NCBI RefSeq assembly: GCF_030409605.1
Contig: NZ_JAUFQG010000004.1
Location: 930,001-994,000, forward strand
Origin: Simiduia curdlanivorans
GTDB lineage: Bacteria; Pseudomonadota; Gammaproteobacteria; Pseudomonadales; Cellvibrionaceae
DNA: 64,000 nucleotides
Direction of reading: 5' to 3'
Positions 1-8,361 of this stretch are shown one piece after another. The notes under the pieces are model-generated. The model did not search any database and was not told the origin of the DNA. It worked only from the letters and a program-made list of their open reading frames with translations. The position numbers and the translations under genes were made by a program. Within the stretch, counting starts at the first letter, position 1, and every line of letters starts with the position of its first letter.

Positions 1-1
1 C

Positions 2-919
2 GATTGTTTCGTGCACTTCAATAACGAACCGCGCAACACCCTAGCGCCCGAACTTTACCAAGCGCTCTTAGATATTGACCCTGTGTCTGTGTTTGAGCCC
101 GAGCGCTTCGACGCCCTGTTCGAACGCTATCGCGCCTTTTTGATGCAGTGTAAAGCCGAAGGCTTGCACATTATTAACCCGGGCCGCTTCGCCTTGGCCT
201 CGGCGGATAAACACCAGTTGCCGGCGTTTATTCCCCTGCTCGCCAGCCATCAACATAAATTTGAGGTCATTAGCCCGAACAGCTGGGCCGCAGAAATGCA
301 GCGTCGCTATAAGCACTATGTCGCCGGTTATGTGAAGCCATTCTTAACCCAGGTGTTTGCGCAAGTAGACCATCAATTAGTGCTGGTGGATTTACTTGGT
401 TCTCTCGAGCAGGGCAAATATAGTTTAGAGGAATTGCGCCGCAGCCTAACCCGCGTGTTGCAGCTGTTTAGCTATGGCAAAAATCGCTGGCTGGATAAAT
501 TGGTGGCGCCGAAGGTGGAGCAGCTGACCTTTGTCGCCAGTAAATTGGATTGCGTGCTGCCCAACCAGCGCAGTCATCTGGCGGAGTTGATGCGTGCGGT
601 AGTGGCCGAATCTATCCAGTCGGCACGCTTTGAATCCACCGAAGTGGATCACCTCGAGCTCGCGGCTATCGCCTGTACTCAGGTGGGTAGTCGGCTGGAT
701 AGGCCAGCGTTGTTCGTGCAGCAGGGCGAGAGTGCGGCTTGGCTTAGCCACCCAAATTTACCGCGCGGTTGGCCTAACGATACCGATTGGGCGAAATTAG
801 CCGGTTGGCGCTTACCCTTACTCCTGCCGCCGTCGCTGCCAGACCCACGGCTAAAACCCTGGCCCAATGTCAATATGGCGCAGCTGTGCGAGCATCTGCT
901 GGGAGATTTGTACGCGTGA
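2..919 (+). CDS. ycjX: YcjX-family (DUF463) P-loop protein, 5' end cut by window edge
   Basis: C-terminal 305 residues of a YcjX/DUF463 protein, a GTPase-like family usually near 460-490 residues, so the N-terminal P-loop part lies outside the window. The frame is open to base 2, so the GTG at 11 is probably internal. Family features visible are the INPGRFAL segment (like the family's IQPGRF), the LVLVDLLGSLEQG segment, and the C-terminal PWPNVNMAQL-LLGDLYA end. It overlaps ycjF by 4 bases, the usual YcjX-YcjF pairing. In E. coli the pair belongs to the phage-shock-related stress regulon; the biochemical role is not settled. The identification rests on motif memory plus the neighbour and is fairly secure. 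Confidence 0.82.
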   Translation, partial: DCFVHFNNEPRNTLAPELYQALLDIDPVSVFEPERFDALFERYRAFLMQCKAEGLHIINPGRFALASADKHQLPAFIPLLASHQHKFEVISPNSWAAEMQRRYKHYVAGYVKPFLTQVFAQVDHQLVLVDLLGSLEQGKYSLEELRRSLTRVLQLFSYGKNRWLDKLVAPKVEQLTFVASKLDCVLPNQRSHLAELMRAVVAESIQSARFESTEVDHLELAAIACTQVGSRLDRPALFVQQGESAAWLSHPNLPRGWPNDTDWAKLAGWRLPLLLPPSLPDPRLKPWPNVNMAQLCEHLLGDLYA

Positions 920-1923
920 AGAAGACCGAAACCACAAGTGCACCGCTACCTAGCCCTTGGCTTGAGCCAATGAGTGCGGCGGAACAGCAGCAGTTGCAGG
1001 TGTTGGCCGCGCAACCCAAACAGGAACAAGAGCCAGAGGGCGACCAAGTCTGGGCGGCGCAAAGCGCGGCCACCGGCTGGCTAGAATACGCCGGCATAGC
1101 CAAGGCCGCGGCCTGGTTTGTGGGCGGCTTTGTTAGCTTACAGGCCGCCCTGATGATTGCCGGCGCTTGGTCCTATCATTGGAGTTTAGGTATTGGCGCC
1201 CTGACACTGGTTGGCATTCCCAGTTTTTGGCTACTGTCCAAACTCTGGCGGGCAAGGCGCAATGGCAAGCGGGTGGCCGCTTTGGAGCGGGTGCGGTTGT
1301 TGGCAAATCAGCTAATGGCAAGCCAGGCCGAAGAGCATTTCAGCGAATACCGAGCCGCCGCAGAGTCCGTATTACCCTCAACACACGTGTTGTTTTCTGG
1401 CCAGCCGGCGCGTTTAGGTGACTATGCCAACATCCAAGAAAAATTAGACGATCTCGATCGTCAGTTGGCCCAACGCTGCGATAAAACCGCACTTGCAGAG
1501 GTGGTTCGCGCTACCCGCCGCACCGCGCTAGGCGTAGCGGCTAGCCCGTTTCTAGCGCTGGATTTAGTGCTCACGCTGGCCGGTAATATGTCGTTGATTG
1601 GCCGCATCGCCAAGTCCTACGGCTTGGCCCCTAGCCCATTTCTGGAAGCGCAATTGCTGGTGCACGTGTACCGTCAAATTGCCGCCATGGGCGCTATCGA
1701 ACTCGGCAGCGAAGTGGCGGGGCAGACACTCTCCCACGAAGTGATTAGCAAGCTTTCGGGGCGGGTTGCGCAGGGCTTTTCTGCCGGCATCTACACCTAC
1801 CGCATTGGCGTAACGGCCATGGCGCTGTGCCGGCCACTGGCGTTTTCGGCGCAAACCAAACCCAAGCCCGGCACGGTATTTAAAGATTTGTTCCGCCGTC
1901 TGGAAGCCGATGAGATAGGTTAA
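916..1923 (+). CDS. ycjF: YcjF-family inner-membrane protein (DUF697)
   Basis: 335-residue membrane protein of the YcjF/TIGR01620 family. I start it at the GTG at 916, which overlaps the ycjX stop (GTGA) and implies translational coupling; an upstream in-frame extension exists but would run deep into ycjX. A charged N-terminal region of about 55 residues is followed by two adjacent hydrophobic helices (about residues 57-105) and then the soluble DUF697-like part with a further helical hydrophobic stretch (SPFLALDLVLTLAGN). The family localises to the inner membrane and nearly always follows ycjX. No terminator is obvious in the 164 bases that follow. Confidence 0.83.
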   Translation: MKKTETTSAPLPSPWLEPMSAAEQQQLQVLAAQPKQEQEPEGDQVWAAQSAATGWLEYAGIAKAAAWFVGGFVSLQAALMIAGAWSYHWSLGIGALTLVGIPSFWLLSKLWRARRNGKRVAALERVRLLANQLMASQAEEHFSEYRAAAESVLPSTHVLFSGQPARLGDYANIQEKLDDLDRQLAQRCDKTALAEVVRATRRTALGVAASPFLALDLVLTLAGNMSLIGRIAKSYGLAPSPFLEAQLLVHVYRQIAAMGAIELGSEVAGQTLSHEVISKLSGRVAQGFSAGIYTYRIGVTAMALCRPLAFSAQTKPKPGTVFKDLFRRLEADEIG

Positions 1924-2038
1924 TCGAGCCCGTTAAAGAGGAATGAAACAACCGGTTTTTTCGTGTAAACCGAATAAAGCTTGCGAATTTAGTCGCCGAT
2001 TGAATGGCTAAAGGCACAAGTTTCTGGTCTAGAGATTC

Positions 2039-2044
2039 TATACT
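2039..2044 (+). promoter_or_regulatory. possible -10 element for the hydroxylase gene
   Basis: TATACT lies 44 bases before the ATG at 2088, in a region with no gene. No good -35 sits at 16-18 bases, so this is only a weak candidate. If used, it would exclude the longer reading frame starting at 2004, which would lie upstream of the transcript start. Confidence 0.25.
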
Positions 2045-2087
2045 GACGTCTTTGCGACATTGGTATCGGTCATTAGGTGGAGTTTTT

Positions 2088-3842
2088 ATGTCTCAGCAGG
2101 AGATCATCGCTAGCCTGCCGGCGCACTTGCGTCAGTTCGTCAAAGTTCAAGACTACAACCAATACACGCCGCGCGATCACGCGGCTTGGCGCTTCCTGCT
2201 CTTGTCATTGATCGATCACATGGCCACCCATGCCCATCCGGTCTACTTGGAGGGCTTGCGTAAAACCGGCATTAGCGCCGATCACATCCCCTCCATTGAC
2301 GAAATGAACCAGTGCCTTGGCAAGATTGGCTGGCAGGCCGTGGTGGTGGATGGCTTTATTCCGCCGGCGATTTTTATGGAATTCCAGGCGCGCAAGATTT
2401 TGGTTATCGCATTGGATATGCGCACTATCGATCACATGCTGTACACCCCAGCGCCGGATATCGTGCACGAATCCGCGGGTCACGCGCCTTTTATTGTCGA
2501 TGTCGATTACGCCGAGTTTCTCCAGCGCTTTGGTGAAATTGGTATGAAGGCACTCTCAACCGCCAGCGACTATGCGGTTTATGAGGCTATTCGCCATTTA
2601 TCGATTGTCAAAGAGGCGGTGCGCTCCAAGGCCGAAGACATAGATGCAGCAGAGGCAGCCTTAGCCGAGGCTTTGAGAATTAACGCCGCTGAAAGTCCGT
2701 CTGAGGCGAGCTTATTGTCGCGTCTGCATTGGTGGACAGTGGAATACGGTTTAGTGGGTGAGCTAGACGATTACAAAATCTATGGCGCCGGTTTGTTGTC
2801 GTCCTTAGGCGAAGGCGTGAACTGCCTAGACGATAATAAAGTGCGCAAATTGCCATTAACCGTAGATGCCATTAATACGCCCTACGATATTACCCGCGAG
2901 CAACCGCAATTGTTTGTGACCAAGAGCTGTAAACACCTGACTCAAGTGCTCGAAACCTTTGCCCATGGCATGGCGTTTAGAAAGGGTGGCGCCGAATCGG
3001 TGCGTAAAGCCATTGTCTGCAAAACCGTGTGTACCACGGTTTATAGCAGTGGCCTGCAGGTGAGCGGGAAGCTAGTGAAGGCGAAAACGGACGCCATGGA
3101 CAACCTAATTTATATCGGCACCGAGGGCCCGACCCAACTGGCCTGGGCGGGGCGCGAGCTACACGGACACGGGGTCGACTACCATGCGCAAGGTTTTGGT
3201 TCGCCGGTGGGAAAAATAAAAGATATGCCGCGCTGCCTGTCGGAATACACCATGGATGAACTCAAGAGTGCCGGCATTGTCGTGGGCCAGCGCACGGTAT
3301 TGGATTTTGTGTCCGGTGTGCATGTGGAGGGGTTGCTAGACCACGTGGAGCGGCGCGAGCACAAAAATATTCTATTTTCCTTCAGTGACTGCCGCGTGGT
3401 CGCACCCATGAACGCCAAAGGCGAGGCCGGCGAGACCCTCTTTGAACCAAGTTGGGGTCAGTATGACATGGCGGTGGGCGATCGCATCATCAGTGTTTTC
3501 GGCGGTACGGCGGATAAAGACCGCTATCGCTTATACGATCAAGAAGATGCAGAGCCCACGGCGAGAGTTCACTACAGCACCGATGAGGCATCGTTATTCA
3601 GCTTGTATCAAGAGTTGCGCGATGCGCGAACCAAAAACACGATCAGCGAAGCATTTTTGCTGCAGCTACATGCGCAGTTAGACGACTACCCGCACGAGTG
3701 GCTATTGCGTTTTGAGTGCTTAGAATTAACCAAGGACACGGCCTTTTCGGCTAAGCTGCATAAAGAGCTGGAGGCTCTTGCGGCCTTATCGGCCGAGCAT
3801 AAAAAACTTATCGCCACAGGGTGCGCGCGTTTACCCTGTTAA
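2088..3842 (+). CDS. Aromatic amino acid hydroxylase (phenylalanine-4-monooxygenase type), long form
   Basis: 584-residue pterin-dependent, non-heme iron hydroxylase; the reaction expected is phenylalanine to tyrosine with tetrahydropterin and O2. The ATG at 2088 has GGTGGAG upstream, so I prefer it to the ATG at 2004. The iron site is visible: His127 and His132 in PDIVHESAGH and Glu219 in WWTVEYGL match the 2-His-1-Glu facial triad of the family. The catalytic domain occupies about residues 20-330. Monomeric bacterial enzymes are only about 260-300 residues, so some 250 C-terminal residues are extra; this long architecture occurs in other bacteria and its C-terminal role is unknown to me. 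No regulatory ACT domain is seen at the N-terminus. A binding-protein-like gene follows after 13 bases. Confidence 0.85.
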   Translation: MSQQEIIASLPAHLRQFVKVQDYNQYTPRDHAAWRFLLLSLIDHMATHAHPVYLEGLRKTGISADHIPSIDEMNQCLGKIGWQAVVVDGFIPPAIFMEFQARKILVIALDMRTIDHMLYTPAPDIVHESAGHAPFIVDVDYAEFLQRFGEIGMKALSTASDYAVYEAIRHLSIVKEAVRSKAEDIDAAEAALAEALRINAAESPSEASLLSRLHWWTVEYGLVGELDDYKIYGAGLLSSLGEGVNCLDDNKVRKLPLTVDAINTPYDITREQPQLFVTKSCKHLTQVLETFAHGMAFRKGGAESVRKAIVCKTVCTTVYSSGLQVSGKLVKAKTDAMDNLIYIGTEGPTQLAWAGRELHGHGVDYHAQGFGSPVGKIKDMPRCLSEYTMDELKSAGIVVGQRTVLDFVSGVHVEGLLDHVERREHKNILFSFSDCRVVAPMNAKGEAGETLFEPSWGQYDMAVGDRIISVFGGTADKDRYRLYDQEDAEPTARVHYSTDEASLFSLYQELRDARTKNTISEAFLLQLHAQLDDYPHEWLLRFECLELTKDTAFSAKLHKELEALAALSAEHKKLIATGCARLPC

Positions 3843-3855
3843 CCTACAGGTTGCT

Positions 3856-4725
3856 ATGCGCATTATTGCCACCGTTGCTGCTGCTTTAATCGGGCTTGCG
3901 CTTATTGCCAGTACTCAGGCAAGCGACGCTGGGCGCCTGTTGCTTTACCCAAAGTCAAACGACGATTGGCGCGCGGCTTACCCAGTACAAATGTTAACCC
4001 GCGCCTTGACCCTAAGCGGTGGAAATTATCAGCTTCAGCCGGGTGTTGAGGATGTGCCCAAAGCGCGCAATTTCCTAAACCTTTCCACCAAGCACGGCGT
4101 CGACGTGGTTTGGAGTATGACCAGTATCGAGCGCGAGACTGAGCACCTTGCCATTAAAATTCCACTTAATCGCGGTTTAATGGGCTACCGAGTCGCGCTG
4201 GTGCGCAGCGCTGAGCCGGATATGCTGGCGAGTGTCGCAAGTCTCGAACAACTCAAGCAATTCACTGCGGGGCAAATGTATGTGTGGTCCGACACCAAAA
4301 TTTTAACCTCTCAAGGTATGGTGGTGCCGGGCAGTAACTACAACACCTTATTTCGCATGCTGGTGGCGGGTCGCTTTGATTTTTTCCCGCGCTCGGTCAC
4401 CGAAGTCTCGCAAGAATTAGCGCGCAATGCTGCCATGGGCATAAGCTTGGATAAGCATTTGCTGATTCGCTATCCCGCAGCCATGTACTTTTTTGTCAAT
4501 AAACAAGATGCCAAACTCGCGGCGGATATTGAGCGAGGTTTAGAAATGATGTTGGCCAGTGGCGAATTTGTGCAGCGGTTTGAGCACTACTACGGCGATG
4601 TGATCCGCGAGCTGCAACTCGACGCTAGAGTAGCTATCGACTTACACAACCCTTATCTGCCGGCAGATACGCCCTTGTGTCGACGCGAGCTTTGGTGGGC
4701 CGATCTATGCCCAATTAAACAATAA
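3856..4725 (+). CDS. Periplasmic substrate-binding-like protein (PBP type 2 fold)
   Basis: 289-residue exported protein. The ATG at 3856 gives a clean signal peptide (MRIIATVAAALIGLALIAS, cleavage near residue 24). The rest resembles family-3 solute-binding proteins without an attached transporter: segments such as GLMGYRVALVRS, SLEQLKQF and FDFFPRSVTEV recall the two lobes of the fold, and the C-terminal helix ends in a Cys-containing tail. No permease or ATPase gene is nearby, so a transport role is not supported. It starts 13 bases after the hydroxylase stop, so the two are likely co-transcribed, which could suggest sensing of an aromatic ligand; that is inference. Confidence 0.6.
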   Translation: MRIIATVAAALIGLALIASTQASDAGRLLLYPKSNDDWRAAYPVQMLTRALTLSGGNYQLQPGVEDVPKARNFLNLSTKHGVDVVWSMTSIERETEHLAIKIPLNRGLMGYRVALVRSAEPDMLASVASLEQLKQFTAGQMYVWSDTKILTSQGMVVPGSNYNTLFRMLVAGRFDFFPRSVTEVSQELARNAAMGISLDKHLLIRYPAAMYFFVNKQDAKLAADIERGLEMMLASGEFVQRFEHYYGDVIRELQLDARVAIDLHNPYLPADTPLCRRELWWADLCPIKQ

Positions 4726-4742
4726 GTCCGAGCATCAGATAA

Positions 4743-4780
4743 AAAGCAAAAAGCCCGAATTAGCTCGCGCTTTTTGCTTT
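4743..4780. terminator. bidirectional intrinsic terminator
   Basis: A perfect 12-base-pair stem (4743-4754 with 4769-4780) around a 14-base loop, with A-rich and T-rich flanks on both sides. It lies between convergent genes and can end transcription from either strand. Confidence 0.8.
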
Positions 4781-4818
4781 AATCTTTGTAGGGGTTGCCC
4801 CGCGCTTTGTCGCTGCAT

Positions 4819-5976
4819 CTAATACCAAAAAGAAACGAAAAAGCGCACCACACTTGCATCCAAAGAATAGGCATCCTCTTGCCCGGGTGCCACCGGGCTA
4901 TCGGTAAAGCGAGCGTCAGACATACGCGCATCTTTAAAGGTGTCGTAGTCGAGCATCATATAGTCCCAGTAGAAGTTTGCTGTGGTGCGATCAAACCAGG
5001 ATAGCCAACCCGCTTTCACTTCGTAGGTAACACCTAGGCCGATGTTGCTATTGGTGTATTCGCTTAATTCTTTATCCCTGGCCCGGAAGTTTGTGGCCTC
5101 TTGGAAGTCGAACAAATCCGAGTAAAAGCTTGCGCCTTTAGTTTGGTTGTATTGCCGATACTTGGCTTCGACCAACCATTGATCGCCAATGGGGTGCACG
5201 TACTTCAACTCCCAGTTGTTGGCCTCAATACCCCAACTGTCTTGGTAGACACGGGCTTCAACTTTTACCGCCGCGCGATAAGGTAAAAAATACTTAGCGC
5301 GAATGGCAAAGGCATCGCTATTGCGCGTGCGCGGGTAGAGCTCGCTTTCATTGCCGGCGGTTTCGCAGGCTTCTGCGGTGCCGGTGATGCAATAGCGCAC
5401 GCTGCGGTAGGGGTTATTTAAAAAGCCTTCGTCGATAACCGTTTCGATCATGGCGCTGGCGATCATGTCCTTGGTGATAACTTGCGACAGGCTGACGTTG
5501 TAACGGGTGCGCTTGGCTTCGTCTTCGAATTCTTCGTCGCCATTGCGACGCACAATGTCGTCACCGAAGGAGACGCCTAAACTGATGGTGCTCAGGTCGC
5601 CAAAAAAATCCTGACTGATGCCGAAGCCATAAGTCTTTGCATCGTAATCGTTTTCCTTTGACGTCGTGACCCCCAAACTCATGGTGGTTTTGCCGTTCAG
5701 GTAGTCGATGCCAACCGAAGACTGGGTGCGTTCTTCCGTGTAGGCGCTGGCGGTTGTCTCTACGTCGATAGAGGCGCTGGACACCATATCCACGTAGTAA
5801 TTTGCCGAGATAGAAACCGTATCGGCGAATTGTTTACGCACCAGTACCGAAGGCCCGGTAATTTCTGCACCGCCACCGTCGTAACCGTGATAGAGCACAT
5901 CAATTCTATCTTCGGGCAGCACCGCCGCCAGTGCCTGACTGCTGAACAGTAACACCGCAAGCAAGCGTATTAACAA
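4819..5976 (-). CDS. DUF3570 outer-membrane barrel-like protein
   Basis: 385-residue exported protein of the DUF3570 family, ending in FFVSFWY, a typical barrel C-terminal aromatic. I start it at a TTG (5976) because it has AGAGG nine bases upstream and opens a signal peptide (LLIRLLAVLLFSSQALA). The next in-frame ATG (6114) would add 46 charged, Cys/Arg-rich residues before the signal peptide. The mature start DRIDVLYHGYDGGG and alternating hydrophobic strands with Asp-rich loops fit the family. It is the last gene of a minus-strand run with the DUF4266 and thioredoxin genes, a combination I recall from other bacteria, sometimes with apbE. Function unknown. Confidence 0.75.
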   Translation of the reverse strand: MLIRLLAVLLFSSQALAAVLPEDRIDVLYHGYDGGGAEITGPSVLVRKQFADTVSISANYYVDMVSSASIDVETTASAYTEERTQSSVGIDYLNGKTTMSLGVTTSKENDYDAKTYGFGISQDFFGDLSTISLGVSFGDDIVRRNGDEEFEDEAKRTRYNVSLSQVITKDMIASAMIETVIDEGFLNNPYRSVRYCITGTAEACETAGNESELYPRTRNSDAFAIRAKYFLPYRAAVKVEARVYQDSWGIEANNWELKYVHPIGDQWLVEAKYRQYNQTKGASFYSDLFDFQEATNFRARDKELSEYTNSNIGLGVTYEVKAGWLSWFDRTTANFYWDYMMLDYDTFKDARMSDARFTDSPVAPGQEDAYSLDASVVRFFVSFWY

Positions 5977-6121
5977 CTTTGGGAACCTCTGAAAAACGTA
6001 ACGAGCAAAGGTAGGTTGGTCGCCGCCGGAGCGCAGGAAGCGCAGTGTATGTTGAATAAATGAACATTCCGAGCAACGCCGGCGGGTAAGATGCCGAGCG
6101 CAGTCGTTTTTCATCGGTTTC

Positions 6122-6340
6122 TTAGTTGCAACCACAACCACCTCCAGAACCGCCTTCCGCACCGCGTGCGGCCTCCCGCGCCTCGTAAACGTGGTGTAAG
6201 TATTGGGTTGCCACTGGGTCTCTATCCATCGCCATAATCGGGTCGGCCAAGTTTTGGCGCTCGTAGGGTTTAACCCAGGGCTCAATGCTTGAACAGGCGA
6301 CAAAGAATGGGCTGAGTAGTAAAACCAACATCAGTTTCAT
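6122..6340 (-). CDS. DUF4266 small lipoprotein with C-terminal Cys motif
   Basis: 72-residue lipoprotein. The signal peptide ends in the lipobox VAC-S (Cys16). The mature part of 57 residues has the family pattern WVKPYERQNLADPIM, then HHVYEAREAARGA, and ends in GGSGGGCGCN, giving two thiols in the last four residues. Its ATG overlaps the TGA of the thioredoxin gene (ATGA), so translation is probably coupled. The tail could bind a metal, form a disulfide acted on by the neighbouring thioredoxin, or be a modification site; none is shown by the sequence. The family is known only as a domain of unknown function. Confidence 0.82.
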   Translation of the reverse strand: MKLMLVLLLSPFFVACSSIEPWVKPYERQNLADPIMAMDRDPVATQYLHHVYEAREAARGAEGGSGGGCGCN

Positions 6341-6822
6341 TCGCGAATCAGCTCTTTAATTTGTTTTTTATAGTCGTTCTCGTAGCCCGGCTTGTAGCCG
6401 CGGTGTAGATAGCGCATGTTGCCATCGCGATCGATCATCACGGTGCTGGGCATAGCGTCGATGTTGTACAGCTTGCTCACTTCTGAGGTCGGGTCCCAAA
6501 GAATGGGGAAGTTAACCGGCGTATCTTGTAAATACTTTTCCCCGGCTGAACTGTCTTGTTCAACGTTAACACCCAGTAGGGTGAAACCCGCGCGGCCATA
6601 GCGCTTGGCCAGGTCGTCGAGGATCGGCATTTCTTGTCGGCAGGGGCCGCACCAAGAAGCCCAAAAATTTAACATGACCACCTGCCCGCGCAGGTCGGCG
6701 AGGCGAATGTTTTTGCCGTCGCGACTCTTCAAGGTAAAGTCTGGCGCCGGCCCAGAGAGTTCGCCGGCGGCGAAGCTGAGGCTGCTGAATAACAGAATAA
6801 AGGCGACACAAAGTTTTTTCAT
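6337..6822 (-). CDS. TlpA/ResA-type periplasmic thioredoxin
   Basis: 161-residue exported thiol-disulfide protein. The ATG at 6822 gives MKKLCVAFILLFSSLSFA as signal peptide; longer in-frame starts would place charged residues before it. The redox motif WASWCGPC (Cys58, Cys61), the following QEMPILDDL helix and the cis-proline segment MPSTVMID are intact. TlpA/ResA proteins act in the periplasm, often reducing apocytochrome c cysteines before heme attachment. Here the neighbours include CxxCH proteins and a lipoprotein with a C-terminal Cys pair, so either could be its substrate. It overlaps the DUF4266 gene by 4 bases. Confidence 0.88.
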   Translation of the reverse strand: MKKLCVAFILLFSSLSFAAGELSGPAPDFTLKSRDGKNIRLADLRGQVVMLNFWASWCGPCRQEMPILDDLAKRYGRAGFTLLGVNVEQDSSAGEKYLQDTPVNFPILWDPTSEVSKLYNIDAMPSTVMIDRDGNMRYLHRGYKPGYENDYKKQIKELIRE

Positions 6823-6870
6823 AGGTTTTCTCACTACATCAAGTGTGACGGATACACCGGGCATCAAACA

Positions 6871-7530
6871 TTAAAAGAAAAAGTTGATGCCCATGTTGGC
6901 GGATAAATTGTTAACCCACTTTTTATTGAAGCCCAACAGTTCGCGCTCGAACACATGGTCACGAAGGTCGATATTAAAATTCAGGTAATCGGTAAAATAC
7001 ACTTTGTAACCCGCGCCAAAGCTATAGGTGAAATATTCCGTTTCGGCGAAGGTGGTGTTGCCGGCGCCGGCGACGATATAAAAGGTCGAGTTAAAAGCGA
7101 GGCTGTCGCTGATATACACTTCACCGGGGAATAAGTTATAACCCAAATTCAAATCATAATAGGTGTATTCCCGTTGAGCATCGGTTAATGCGGGTAAGCC
7201 GCCGCCGATTTCCAGCGTGCTTTCGCCCGCGGTATGCTTGCCGTAGTTACCTTCTAAGAAAAAATCTTCGGTGATGTGGTAGGCGGCGCGTGCGCCCCAG
7301 CCCCAGCTGCTGCCGAAGTCTTCGATGCTCATAAAGCCGTAGTAGGCGCCTAGCTCGAAATCTTCGGTGTCGAGTTGATCCTCTTCGATATGGCGTCTTT
7401 CCATATCTGGCGTGACAATTTTATCGAGCACGGATTGTGTCTCGTCTTGTGCATCTGTCTGTGCCAGTGCGGCTGAGCAGGCTGTAATCAGCAGGCCACT
7501 CAGAAGAAGACGTTGAAACCTAGTTTCCAT
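6871..7530 (-). CDS. Outer-membrane beta-barrel domain protein (TIGR04565-like)
   Basis: 219-residue outer-membrane protein. A signal peptide (cut near AALAQ, residue 24) is followed by a polar linker and the family hallmark PDMERRHIEEDQLDTEDFE, then an eight-strand-sized barrel with motifs YHITEDFFLEG and GYNLFPGEVY, ending in phenylalanines (INFFF) as expected for BAM recognition. The 5' end overlaps the preceding SH3/barrel gene by 31 bases, so the two are read in one transcript. Members of this family occur in clusters of exported proteins; no activity is known. Confidence 0.75.
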   Translation of the reverse strand: METRFQRLLLSGLLITACSAALAQTDAQDETQSVLDKIVTPDMERRHIEEDQLDTEDFELGAYYGFMSIEDFGSSWGWGARAAYHITEDFFLEGNYGKHTAGESTLEIGGGLPALTDAQREYTYYDLNLGYNLFPGEVYISDSLAFNSTFYIVAGAGNTTFAETEYFTYSFGAGYKVYFTDYLNFNIDLRDHVFERELLGFNKKWVNNLSANMGINFFF

Positions 7531-8294
7531 TCGTGGACTTCCTCATTTTCATCTCGGCTGGTGAGAATTTTGTGATTGTTGTATTCGAGTCGGGCGCTAA
7601 AGCGACGGCTTAAATAAACGTTTAGCCCGGCGGCAATTAACAGGCTGGCGTCGGTGTCGTCTAGTGGTTGATCGAGCGCCGAGCGCTTTTTCGATTGAAT
7701 CATGCCAGCGCCCAGCTCAAAGAAAGGCGAAAAGCGCAAGTGTGGCCAAGGTTGATGCTGCAGGCGCAAGTAGCCGAGTTTGGTATCGGCGATACGGCTG
7801 GTGGCCTGGGACAAACTAAAGCCGGCCATCAAGTTAGGTGCGAAGCGATAGCCGGAGTAAAAGGTTAGCGAATCGATGCCGCCGAAATCGCCCAGCATCA
7901 CGGCCAGCTCAAATTCTCGGTCAATATATTGCTGCTCGCCAGTGGCCATAAGGGTTACCGGCTGCTGGTCTGGACCGAGGGTTAGCGCAAGTTGTTCGCG
8001 CTTCACCCAGCCAACTTGACCGCGCTTGGCTTCAAATTTGATCCAATCAGTGCGCTTTTTTAACAGGGTGACCACTTCGCCCTTTTCCACCACGTGGAAA
8101 ATAGGGAAGCCGCGGCCGGGGCCGGTGCGCATTTCAAGGTAGGCATCATTGACGGTGACTACCAAGGGGGCATCATCGTCGAGAAATGAAAACCAGCCGC
8201 TATCGGACTCTTCGGCTTGGGCCGGGCAGAGGCCAAGGGAAAGCGAAGCCAACAACAGGCCGGAAAGGATGTTTCGGGTCAGGCTATGCCACAT
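7500..8294 (-). CDS. SH3-domain protein with C-terminal outer-membrane barrel
   Basis: 264 residues from the ATG at 8294; a GTG at 8306 would add four residues. A signal peptide (to about residue 27) is followed by a bacterial SH3 domain at about residues 43-105, seen in LEMRTGPGRGFPIFHVVEKGE and the WVKREQL end, then a barrel of about 150 residues whose last residue is Phe (GFNVFF). SH3 domains of this type bind peptides or cell wall, so a periplasmic domain hung on a small barrel would anchor something at the outer membrane. It is translationally linked to the next barrel gene (31-base overlap) and is preceded by the HzsA-like gene. Confidence 0.72.
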   Translation of the reverse strand: MWHSLTRNILSGLLLASLSLGLCPAQAEESDSGWFSFLDDDAPLVVTVNDAYLEMRTGPGRGFPIFHVVEKGEVVTLLKKRTDWIKFEAKRGQVGWVKREQLALTLGPDQQPVTLMATGEQQYIDREFELAVMLGDFGGIDSLTFYSGYRFAPNLMAGFSLSQATSRIADTKLGYLRLQHQPWPHLRFSPFFELGAGMIQSKKRSALDQPLDDTDASLLIAAGLNVYLSRRFSARLEYNNHKILTSRDENEEVHEWKLGFNVFF

Positions 8295-8361
8295 TAACTC
8301 AAGCACCAGCTAATTATTTTTTTACACCGGGCTCAGAGCCCGGCACGCGTGAAAGTGTCGG

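Noticed and set aside
2004..2087. N-terminal extension of the hydroxylase from ATG 2004
   Set aside because: The extension lacks a ribosome site, runs through a possible -10 element, and is not needed for the catalytic domain; ATG 2088 has a good ribosome site.
4795..5286. Plus-strand open frames opposite the DUF3570 gene, and similar frames opposite other genes
   Set aside because: They are antisense to well-supported genes, have no ribosome sites and show no recognisable domain.
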